A DNA stretch of 64,000 nucleotides from Treponema bryantii. Lineage in GTDB: Bacteria; Spirochaetota; Spirochaetia; Treponematales; Treponemataceae. Both the position numbers and the translations under genes were made by a program. Location: the NCBI RefSeq assembly GCF_036492245.1, contig NZ_AP025286.1, forward strand, positions 1,240,001-1,304,000, written 5' to 3'. Shown here one piece after another: positions 8,901 through 16,409 of this stretch (within the stretch, counting starts at the first letter, position 1; each line of letters begins with the position of its first letter). A model generated the notes under the pieces. That model searched no databases. It saw only the letters and a list, made by a program, of their open reading frames with translations, and had not been told where the DNA came from.

Positions 8901-9173
8901 ACTTCTGTAGCCATTAGTTCAGATGAGCCTGTTTTTGTACATACAGTTGTAACAGATGAATCCTATGATGTATGTAAAAACTGGACTGCAAAAGAGTGGG
9001 AATATTTTAGAGAGCATATTGGTGAAAAAAGATTTAATTTTTCAAGCGAAGATCATTCTCCAAGACGTTATGTTATTCCTGTAGATGAAATAAAAACCGG
9101 ACATTGTTATTGTGTTATTGCACACTTTTCTGATAATCATACTGAAATGATAGAAGTAAAGATTAAGGAATAA
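5919..9173 (+). CDS. Very large surface lipoprotein of unknown function
   Basis: A 1084-residue protein with a lipoprotein signal (MKQRLLYIFLLLVLFSSC, lipidation at Cys18), so it should be anchored in a membrane facing the periplasm or outside. Residues about 145-230 read like a bacterial Ig-like domain of the SbsA type (a PxxxA-x-N-x-x-NIPIVINFNMPM opening, then TITIMP). The rest alternates short beta-strand-like stretches with Asn, Asp and Tyr and looks like further beta-sandwich modules. It is much more AT-rich than its neighbours, with long runs of AT-ending codons, which points to fast evolution or transfer. It is transcribed alone from its own promoter, opposite to the alpha-galactosidase. 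I cannot assign a function; adhesion or glycan binding are guesses. Confidence 0.75.
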   Translation: MKQRLLYIFLLLVLFSSCENFLDNQNIKEDITEAIAYKNAPVCTVLVKADETIGYFISSGEKEFRLGYSQKLQFSLDSDEYQYHSLEAVCKTNPSISRADCVKFTPVNSIADEKKGIYTVDVEIVKKQDDILIRPVCFQLPSVTLHEPSSPIAQNLTNIPIVINFNMPMEDDIISSEKLFISHYGLQISLSEYFETPVLSNNNQTITIMPKTQDLLNYIVSLNAAFLDIGISFAETVSVCKENTILYLQQNNNSNFSVRYVPQKENVKPDVKDFFVTRTPLTQDNTDSIEKINQLEKFANKTEKYLSRDEIRQNRTGGTVYIYGRYYDKDSGIKNVIITEQRTNNEEGEVVNDPEIQPVEYTRFNINSEGNSLENFWIDADGYTRFCIKYTLQGDDDNPKNGAVLLKVQVFDACDNEAEEQILSVIKNRGKIEVDFNAYMNKKKSMDFNDFYDISNYEDNISILYVYESEEISYYDDHAMISDGVKEKLYKSVFLTGHLFLPSIKYINETGQEEQRDFSFNEDESIWELPLNDLKERNIYSFTLIVKDDIGNISQTAVILPCLSLYSLKESTEDPDIRLAEFLYVQSEGYEFDLFREDSDNAITRIYGCETYTSISLDRNCTYYAVPKVAHNLYGDLLKIEMEKNEISVGNNTINIQFDREKDIKRHIPKSVEDWDYYDLILHIDESEWDLYKSILVKKSYGSDAVIEYGSTEYVFSIDTRLSYQSQSLTFYGITENNLLGGIGSINIECFNAQENIKYDFTAPTVLTQRGTYEFYQVYIKYEGGASPERAVIYLGDDAIELNQQNNFSKIIPYWEIINNTQKNDVWYYFPYESYDVNGNVAFEKASFYIPDGLYEPKSFDTIQTQEINGNSNKVTATLTSCPINSRYMSDYEKTSKTKYIYVYTLTNDDYWINNTIALSVTRDFYSIDQDNGYFEFSGTNLILPKDSFVLLTSTDHSTSEYNYYYTSGGIFYTGIQTQRERLYDLLIPNGNSKTSVAISSDEPVFVHTVVTDESYDVCKNWTAKEWEYFREHIGEKRFNFSSEDHSPRRYVIPVDEIKTGHCYCVIAHFSDNHTEMIEVKIKE

Positions 9174-9207
9174 AATAAGACACCTAGCACCTCCAACTTA
9201 AAACCTA

Positions 9208-9213
9208 TATAAT
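9208..9213 (+). promoter_or_regulatory. -10 box directly before the exonuclease start codon
   Basis: TATAAT at 9208-9213 lies 6 bases before the ATG at 9220. No convincing Shine-Dalgarno sequence is present, so a transcript from this box would be leaderless or nearly so. The -35 region is weak. Confidence 0.4.
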
Positions 9214-9219
9214 AGAAGA

Positions 9220-10143
9220 ATGAACCACAAGAGTTTTGTTTTTTTTGATTGTGAATGTGCGAATACCTTTGATGGTGTTGGTAAAATCTGTTCGCTTGGT
9301 TATGTTATCTGTGATGATGATTTGAATATCATTGAAAGTGAAGATGTTGTAATGAATCCAGAGTGTGATTTCGACTGGTACCTGCTTTCCGGTAAAGGGG
9401 ATTGTAAGCTCGCATACTCTAAGGATTATTTCCGGATTAAACCTAATTTTGAAAGCTACTATAAGGATATCAAAAAACTGTTTACAACCGGCAATCGTTA
9501 TATTGCAGGCTTTGCAGTTTCAAATGATGTTGGTTTTGTAAATGATGCCTGCGAGCGTTATGATATTCCTTATATTCAATTCCGTGCTTTTGATCTTGAA
9601 CGATATCTTGAACGAAAATATGAAAAGAAGCAGAAGCTTGTTGAATGGGCTCAGGAGTTTGGAGTAAACGTAGCAAAATATCAGAGCCATAAATCTGAAG
9701 ATGATGCAATTATGACAATGCTTTGCCTTAAAGCTGAATGTATGCGAACAGGGCAGAGTGTTGAAGAAATCATTTCAAGTCCTGAAGGAAAAAACTGTTT
9801 TGTTTCAAATGAGCAGATTCTTGAACAGGCAGCTGAGCGAGCTTACCGCCGTGAGATGACAGAAAAAATCAAGAGACTTTATGGGAAAAAATCACCGATG
9901 CCTCATTTTAAGACAGTGCTAGGTGAGCGTTTCGAACTGGACAATAAAATTCTTCGTGATGTAGATTACGCTTTTGAGCTTGTTAAAAAGATTTATGATA
10001 ACGGTGGAGTTACCGGTGAGCATCTTACAGCAAGCGGAAATGCAGTTTTTATTTCAATGCCGAATCCAGAACATGTTAAGAAAATTGAAAAACGTGGACT
10101 CAAGATTATGCTTCTTGAAGAACTGGAAGGCTTATTGAAATAG
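9220..10143 (+). CDS. DEDDh-family 3'-5' exonuclease (DnaQ-like)
   Basis: The 307-residue protein has the metal-binding residues of the DnaQ/RNase T superfamily. These are Asp10 and Glu12 in FFDCECAN, Asp103 in FAVSNDVGF, and His157/Asp162 in HKSEDDA, that is, the DEDDh set. Family members remove nucleotides from 3' ends of DNA or RNA using two metal ions. The last 80 residues (from about KTVLGERFEL) resemble a BRCT-like fold by pattern (GGVTGEHLTASGNAVFISM), which would fit a DNA-repair role, but this is tentative. The gene stands alone and is closed by a terminator at 10165. Confidence 0.8.
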   Translation: MNHKSFVFFDCECANTFDGVGKICSLGYVICDDDLNIIESEDVVMNPECDFDWYLLSGKGDCKLAYSKDYFRIKPNFESYYKDIKKLFTTGNRYIAGFAVSNDVGFVNDACERYDIPYIQFRAFDLERYLERKYEKKQKLVEWAQEFGVNVAKYQSHKSEDDAIMTMLCLKAECMRTGQSVEEIISSPEGKNCFVSNEQILEQAAERAYRREMTEKIKRLYGKKSPMPHFKTVLGERFELDNKILRDVDYAFELVKKIYDNGGVTGEHLTASGNAVFISMPNPEHVKKIEKRGLKIMLLEELEGLLK

Positions 10144-10164
10144 TTTTATATAAAATAAAAAAAC

Positions 10165-10209
10165 AATAAGGCAATATGGTTTAATAAATCATGTTGCCTT
10201 TATTTTTTT
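10165..10209 (+). terminator. Intrinsic terminator after the exonuclease gene
   Basis: AATAAGGCAA (10165-10174) pairs with TTGCCTTTATT (10194-10204) around a loop of about 20 bases and runs into a T-tract. It separates the exonuclease from the signalling operon. Confidence 0.75.
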
Positions 10210-10261
10210 AACTGGAAGAAAAACTAAAGTGGCCTTATAATTATTGAGAGGTTATACATCG

Positions 10262-12430
10262 GTGAGATATCAGTTAGACAGTTCTGCGCATAAATTACTA
10301 ATTTTTCGCATTCGCCAGTTTGCACTTGTAGCAACAGGAACCTTAATAAATGTTCTGCTGTCATTCCTGATGTTCAAACTTGGATTACCTCTGATTCTCG
10401 ATACTGTTGGTACAATAGTTGTTTCAGCTTTAAGCGGTATGCTTTTGCTGGGAATTCTGACGGCTGTAATTTCAAATGTTGTATGTTCTATTTTTAATGA
10501 GGCTGCTCTTTACCTTGCCTTCTTTAATGCTCTGATAGCAATCTTTACAGTCTGGTTCTTACAGAAACATTCCTTTAAGAAATTTGGAAAGACAATTCTT
10601 TTTGCTCTTGCTCTTTCAGTTTTTTCTGCAATTGCGGTTTCATTGATTCAATTTATTATATTGGTGCAGGGACAGCAGTCTGTTGTTTCTCAGACGGCAC
10701 ATTCATTTTCTTCTGCTGCAAATTTTCCATATCTGATTTCTTTTATACTTGTTAACTTTTTACTTCAGATAGCAGATAAAGGAATATCGTGTTTACTGGT
10801 AATGATTCTTGTGAAAGTTATACCACAGGAAAAACTCAGTATTTATTCTTTAGGCGCATGGTTACAGAGGCCTCTGTCTGAACAGGAATTAAAAGAATTA
10901 AAAAGCATGCGCAGAACTGTAAAACGTTCTCTGCGTTCCAGAACAACTCATACTTTAGTTCTGTCTTCCTTCATGGTAATGATTCTTACAGGATGGACTG
11001 GCCTTCGTATTTATTCTCAAAATGAAAAAGCTAAAAAAACAGAAAGTGCCTGGAGTACAGTGAAAACTGCCGCATCAATTATTGATCTTGATAAACTTGA
11101 TGATTATATAAAATATGGAAGAGATGCAGAAGGGTATAATGAAACTGCTGAACTCCTTTCAAAATTGTGGATGTGTGCATCTGATATTTCTTACCTTTAT
11201 GTTGTGAAGCCTGAAGGTATGAACGGCAGATTTATTTTTGATGTAGATACAAGCATAGTTGATGAAGATGCAGAACCTCCATATTACCCGGGAGAAGTCA
11301 TTCCTTTTGAGGAACCTTTTGAACCATATCTTATGGATCTTGCAGAAGGAAAACTTGTTGGTCCTATAGAAACAAACGATGCCTGGGGCTGGCTGCTTAC
11401 AGTTTATTACCCTGTAACTGATAGCCTGGGAAATATGAAATGCTATGTTGGAGCAGATGTTTCTCTTCAATACATAGCAGATTATATGTTTGTATTCTTT
11501 ATGAAAATTATCCTGACAATGGCAGGTTTCTTTATTTTAATTGTAGCCTTTGCTTTATGGAAAACCGGAGTATACACTTCAATTCCTATAAGTACCATGA
11601 CTTCTTGTCTTGAACGTTTTGCTATGTCTGGTGAAGATCAGGAAAAACTTGATGAAAATGTAAGGATTATCCGCTCTCTTGATATTCATACTGAGGACGA
11701 GGTTGAAAAACTTTACAAGGCTATCTGTAAGATGACACTTAATCAGGCAGAGCAGATGCGTGATATCAGACATCTTTCGGATTCAACTCTTAAGATGCAG
11801 GATGGCCTGATTATTACAATGGCGGATATGGTAGAAAGCCGCGATTCTGATACTGGTGCTCACGTTCAGAAAACGGCTGCCTATGTAAGAATCATCGTAG
11901 AAGGTTTAAAAAAGAAAGGCTACTATGCTCAGAAAATTACACCTAAATTTATTTCTGATGTTGTACGTTCGGCTCCGCTTCATGATGTTGGAAAAATCAA
12001 TATTCCAGATGGAGTTTTGAATAAGCCTGGAAAACTTACTGATGAAGAATTTGAGATTATGAAAAGTCATACAACTGCAGGTAAGATTCTTCTTGAAAAT
12101 GCAATCAGCTCTGTTCAGGGTGAAAACTATTTGAAAGAAGCCCGTAATATGGCAGCTTATCATCATGAGAGATGGGATGGAAAAGGCTATCCAGAAAAAC
12201 TTCACGGTGAGGTAATTCCGCTTTCTGCGCGTATTATGGCTGTTGCAGATGTTTTTGATGCGCTTACTTCTCCGCGTGTTTATAAACCTGCCTTTCCAAT
12301 TGAAAAGGCTCTGGAGATTCTTCAGGAAGGTGCAGGAACTCAGTTTGATGCAAAATGTATAGAAGTGTTTATGGATGCACTGCCAGAAGTAAAGATGATT
12401 TTAAAGAAATATAGTTCTGTGGTTTATTAA
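10262..12430 (+). CDS. Membrane-bound HD-GYP cyclic-di-GMP phosphodiesterase
   Basis: The protein (about 722 residues) probably hydrolyses cyclic-di-GMP in response to an external signal. It starts with about six transmembrane helices (to about residue 190), then has a membrane-bounded extracytoplasmic sensor region of about 170 residues and a HAMP-like linker. The C-terminal HD-GYP domain is intact: LHDVGKINIPDGVLNKPGKL, HHERWDGKGYP, and AVADVFDALTS. I prefer the GTG at 10262 because GAGAGG at 10246-10251 stands 10 bases before it; a TTG at 10244 is the longer alternative. It heads an apparent three-gene operon, since the next start follows after 11 bases. Confidence 0.88.
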   Translation: MRYQLDSSAHKLLIFRIRQFALVATGTLINVLLSFLMFKLGLPLILDTVGTIVVSALSGMLLLGILTAVISNVVCSIFNEAALYLAFFNALIAIFTVWFLQKHSFKKFGKTILFALALSVFSAIAVSLIQFIILVQGQQSVVSQTAHSFSSAANFPYLISFILVNFLLQIADKGISCLLVMILVKVIPQEKLSIYSLGAWLQRPLSEQELKELKSMRRTVKRSLRSRTTHTLVLSSFMVMILTGWTGLRIYSQNEKAKKTESAWSTVKTAASIIDLDKLDDYIKYGRDAEGYNETAELLSKLWMCASDISYLYVVKPEGMNGRFIFDVDTSIVDEDAEPPYYPGEVIPFEEPFEPYLMDLAEGKLVGPIETNDAWGWLLTVYYPVTDSLGNMKCYVGADVSLQYIADYMFVFFMKIILTMAGFFILIVAFALWKTGVYTSIPISTMTSCLERFAMSGEDQEKLDENVRIIRSLDIHTEDEVEKLYKAICKMTLNQAEQMRDIRHLSDSTLKMQDGLIITMADMVESRDSDTGAHVQKTAAYVRIIVEGLKKKGYYAQKITPKFISDVVRSAPLHDVGKINIPDGVLNKPGKLTDEEFEIMKSHTTAGKILLENAISSVQGENYLKEARNMAAYHHERWDGKGYPEKLHGEVIPLSARIMAVADVFDALTSPRVYKPAFPIEKALEILQEGAGTQFDAKCIEVFMDALPEVKMILKKYSSVVY

Positions 12431-12441
12431 AGAGGTAATTT

Positions 12442-15400
12442 GTGACGGCAAAAATGATTAAGGCAAAAATCAAGAAATCTCTAAAATTCTCGCTTTTAGT
12501 TATTTTTGCATTAACAGGAACATTGAAATTATCTGCCGTTGAAAGTCATAAAATAGGCGGCGGTTATGCAGTTACAGGACAGATTGTACAGACCGGATAT
12601 ACCTGTGAAATATATAATGCAACAAACGGACTTCCAACTTCAGATGCAAACTATATTCTTGGCTCCACAGATGGTTATGTATGGATTTGTGGTTATGCAG
12701 GCGTAATCCGCTATGATGGTTCTGTCTTTGAAAGACTGCCTCCAGTTAATGGACTGACAAGCGGTCGTGTTTTATTTGAAGACAGCAGGCACAGAATATG
12801 GGTTGGAACCAATGATAATGGTGTTGTAGTTATAGACGGTGAAAAGATGCGGCATTATACCTTTAGAGAAGGGCTGCCATCTTCTTCAATTAGAACTTTT
12901 GCAGAAGATCTTGAAGGTAATATTTTTATTGGTACAACTTCGGGGCTTGCGTATGTAGATGCAATCGGCCAGTTGACAACGCTTTCTAATGAAGTTTTAG
13001 ATGAAGAAAGAATCCTGAAACTGGATTCTGATTCACGTGGAAATATCTACGGCCAGACAAAAAATGGACTTATTTTTATTATCAATAACTGCGCGGTTAC
13101 AAACATCTATTCAAGTGCAGAACTTGGAATTGAAAAGATAACCACGATTATGGCTGATCCTGTAGTTCCTGGAAACTTATATTATGGAACAGAATCAAGT
13201 TATATTTACTATGGTGGATTCGGTAACAAAGCTGAGTTCATGACAAAAATCAATGTATCACCTTTGGAAAATATTCACTGGCTTAGTTATGACTGTGGAC
13301 GAGTCTGGATATCTTCTACTTCAACTATTGGTTATCTTGATAAGAAAAATCAGTTTAAGATTCCTTCTAATATTCCCATGAATCATAATATAGAAATGTC
13401 AACTTCAGATTATCAGGGTAATATCTGGATGGCTTCTTCAACTCAGGGAGTAATGAAACTTGTTACGAATAATTTTGTTGATCTTTCTGAACAGGCTCAG
13501 CTTCCAAAAGAAACTGTAAATGCAACCTGTCTTCATAATGGTTTACTTTATATAGGAACTGACCGTGGGCTTCAGATTCTTAAAAATACAACTCCTGTTA
13601 ATAATAAACTTACTGAATATATAGGCACTGCCCGTATACGCTGTATTATTACAGATAAGAATGAAAATATCTGGGTTGCGACATATACAAATAATCTTGG
13701 AATAGTATGTCAGAAAAAAGATGGTACAATAATTTCTTATACAACTGCAAACGGTCTTTTAAGTAATCAAATCCGATGTTTAAGTGCAGCTTCTGATGGA
13801 AGGATTCTGGCAGGAACAAACAGCGGGCTTGCAGTTATTAAAGATGGCAAAGTTTTGGCTACCTATGGAACAGAACAGGGAATCAGAAATACGGAATTTA
13901 TTACAGTCGCAGAAGGTGATGATGGTTCTGTTTATTGCGGCAGTGATGGTGATGGAATTTATATAATTGGAAAAGACGGCATCTCTAAAATTGGCCGCAA
14001 TGAAGGTCTTTCGAGCGATGTCATAATGAAAATTAAAAAAGATGAAGAGAGAGATGTTTACTGGATTATTACTTCTAATTCAATTGAATGTCTTCGAAAT
14101 GGTTCAATAAAAACTATTTCAAGTATGCCATATAACAATAATTATGATATTCATTTTAACGACAAGGATGAAGCATGGATCCTTTCATCTTATGGTGTTT
14201 TTGCGATTAATGCAGACAATCTGTTTTATGACTATATAAAGGATTATAGAATTTTTACAATTGCTAACGGACTTCCATATTCAATAACAGGAAATTCCTA
14301 TAGTGCCTATGATGAATCTGGAAATCTTTATATTGCAGGAAGAGAAGGTGTTGTTTTTGTTAATCTGAATCATTTCTATGATGCAAAAACAAATATTAAA
14401 ATTGCACTGAATTCTATTTATTGTGAGAATCAGAGAATCTTGCCTAACGCAGACGGAAGTTTTACTCTGCCACCATCTCACGGACGCGTTAAGCTTAATG
14501 TATCTGTTTTGGATTACTCTCTTGAAAATCCTTATGTACGGGTATTCCTTGAAGGTCATTTTGATGATGGTATTACTGCACAGCGAAATGCTTTAACTTC
14601 TCTGGAATATACAAGACTCGCATACGGAAATTATAATCTGCATGTTCAGATTCTTGATGATAATAAAACAGATGTTCTTTCTTCACGGACTTTTGCTATT
14701 GTAAAAAAGCCAATGCTTGGAGAACTCTGGGTTTTCAGAATCTTCATTCTTGCTTTGGGAACAATTATAATCGGTCTTATTGTATGGCGTCTTATGAAAT
14801 CAACAGTTATAAGACATCAGTATGCAGAAGTCCGTCTTGCAAAAGAAGAAGCAGAACGTGCAAATATGGCAAAATCCCGCTTCCTTTCAAATATGTCTCA
14901 GGAAATCCTTACTCCTATAAATACCATTATGGGAATGAATGAGATGATTATGCGTGAGGATTTTACTAACGTTCCTAGAGGCTATTTTATATCGATTATG
15001 AATTACGCTTTCGGTATAAGGGGTGCTTCACAGTCTCTTCTAACTTTTGTGACCGATGTTCTTGAAATGACAAAAATTGAAACTGGAAAAATGGAACTTG
15101 TTCAAAGTGAATATGAAGTACAGGGAATGTTGTATTCAATCATTGATCCACTCCGATCTATTATTGCAGATAAAGGTTTAAAAATTGATATCAAAATTGA
15201 TGAAATGCTCCCGAAGCGTCTTTATGGAGATTTAGGAAAAATCAGGCAGGTAATGTTTAAATTGCTATCAAATGCCATAGAATACACAGAGAAGGGCAGC
15301 ATAGAATTTAAGCTTTCACTTGTTTCCAGAAATGATTCAGAATGCAGTCTTTGTTTTTCTGTAAAAGATACTGGAATTGGAATTAAAACTGAAAATCTGG

Positions 15401-16407
15401 ATCAGCTCTTTGTTGCTTCAGACGATCAGCATAAAAATCTTGGACTGAGAATCTCAAAGAAATTTGCAGAACTGATGAGCGGAGAACTCGTATGCCATAG
15501 TGTATATGGTCAGGGCTCTGAGTTTATTTTTACTCTTAATCAAAAAATCATTGATTCAACACCACTTGGAGTTTTCAATGAACAGAATGAAGAAGCTAAT
15601 ATAAAAGGTCCTTATATTCCTGAGTTTATTGCTCCTGATGCTGATATTCTTGTTGCAGATGAAAATCAGATGAATCTTGAAATAATCAAAAATCTCTTAA
15701 AAGCAACAAAGGTTTTTGTTACAACTGCATCTAATGCTGAGGATAGCCTTGAAAAACTGAGAAAGAGTTTCTTTAATATTGCATTTATAGATCAGAAGCT
15801 TATTCTAAATCTGGAAGAGGATTTTATTGGAAAAATCAGGGAGAAAAATCCAGATCTTCCAGTTTATATAATTACAGAAAATACATTTACAGGTGAACAG
15901 AAATATAAAGATATGGGCTATAAGGGCTGTCTTTATACACCTATAGACAGTCTTCTTCTGGAACGAATCATAATGCGAAATCTTCCGGAACAGATGATGC
16001 AGCAGCCCCCAAAAGGTTATTTTTCAGAAGCCTTAACTGAATTTCCGGTTATGTTAAACTGGATGAAAGATGTTGAAGGAATTTCTGTTGAAGAAGGTGT
16101 TAAGAATTCTGTCGGTGTAAGTGGTTTTATCCGAGGAATACAACTTTTCTATGAAACAATCGACGAAAATGCGCAGAATATAGAAAATGCCTATATGAAA
16201 GGAGATTTTGAAGTTTATAAAGCAAAGATTCAAATGATTAAGAACTCTGCTTATATTATAGGAGCTGATACTCTGCTTCAGCTTGCTGCAAAACTTGAAG
16301 AGGCTTGTGATAAAGATGATAAAATATATATCGCCTCTCATACAGATGATCTTCTAAAAGTATATACTTCATTTAAAGATAAGCTTAGTGCCATTGAGGA
16401 GTCGTAA
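12442..16407 (+). CDS. Two-component propeller hybrid sensor kinase lacking both phospho-accepting histidines
   Basis: A 1321-residue sensor of the SusR/HTCS-like layout. It has a signal sequence (about residues 12-32) and a periplasmic beta-propeller with many IWVGT-like strands (about 45-640). These are followed by a Y_Y_Y-like sandwich, one transmembrane helix (about 755-775), HisKA, HATPase, receiver and HPt domains. In HisKA the usual MSHEIRTPL reads MSQEILTPIN, so the histidine is Gln820. In HPt the usual HxLKGSA reads QMIKNSA, with Gln1264. The receiver keeps Asp1117 and the ATPase keeps an N-box and GIGI. It therefore cannot autophosphorylate in the standard way. The start is GTG with AGAGG 7 bases upstream. 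It lies between two HD-GYP genes, suggesting an allosteric or scaffold role in cyclic-di-GMP signalling (inference). Confidence 0.88.
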   Translation: MTAKMIKAKIKKSLKFSLLVIFALTGTLKLSAVESHKIGGGYAVTGQIVQTGYTCEIYNATNGLPTSDANYILGSTDGYVWICGYAGVIRYDGSVFERLPPVNGLTSGRVLFEDSRHRIWVGTNDNGVVVIDGEKMRHYTFREGLPSSSIRTFAEDLEGNIFIGTTSGLAYVDAIGQLTTLSNEVLDEERILKLDSDSRGNIYGQTKNGLIFIINNCAVTNIYSSAELGIEKITTIMADPVVPGNLYYGTESSYIYYGGFGNKAEFMTKINVSPLENIHWLSYDCGRVWISSTSTIGYLDKKNQFKIPSNIPMNHNIEMSTSDYQGNIWMASSTQGVMKLVTNNFVDLSEQAQLPKETVNATCLHNGLLYIGTDRGLQILKNTTPVNNKLTEYIGTARIRCIITDKNENIWVATYTNNLGIVCQKKDGTIISYTTANGLLSNQIRCLSAASDGRILAGTNSGLAVIKDGKVLATYGTEQGIRNTEFITVAEGDDGSVYCGSDGDGIYIIGKDGISKIGRNEGLSSDVIMKIKKDEERDVYWIITSNSIECLRNGSIKTISSMPYNNNYDIHFNDKDEAWILSSYGVFAINADNLFYDYIKDYRIFTIANGLPYSITGNSYSAYDESGNLYIAGREGVVFVNLNHFYDAKTNIKIALNSIYCENQRILPNADGSFTLPPSHGRVKLNVSVLDYSLENPYVRVFLEGHFDDGITAQRNALTSLEYTRLAYGNYNLHVQILDDNKTDVLSSRTFAIVKKPMLGELWVFRIFILALGTIIIGLIVWRLMKSTVIRHQYAEVRLAKEEAERANMAKSRFLSNMSQEILTPINTIMGMNEMIMREDFTNVPRGYFISIMNYAFGIRGASQSLLTFVTDVLEMTKIETGKMELVQSEYEVQGMLYSIIDPLRSIIADKGLKIDIKIDEMLPKRLYGDLGKIRQVMFKLLSNAIEYTEKGSIEFKLSLVSRNDSECSLCFSVKDTGIGIKTENLDQLFVASDDQHKNLGLRISKKFAELMSGELVCHSVYGQGSEFIFTLNQKIIDSTPLGVFNEQNEEANIKGPYIPEFIAPDADILVADENQMNLEIIKNLLKATKVFVTTASNAEDSLEKLRKSFFNIAFIDQKLILNLEEDFIGKIREKNPDLPVYIITENTFTGEQKYKDMGYKGCLYTPIDSLLLERIIMRNLPEQMMQQPPKGYFSEALTEFPVMLNWMKDVEGISVEEGVKNSVGVSGFIRGIQLFYETIDENAQNIENAYMKGDFEVYKAKIQMIKNSAYIIGADTLLQLAAKLEEACDKDDKIYIASHTDDLLKVYTSFKDKLSAIEES

Positions 16408-16409
16408 TT

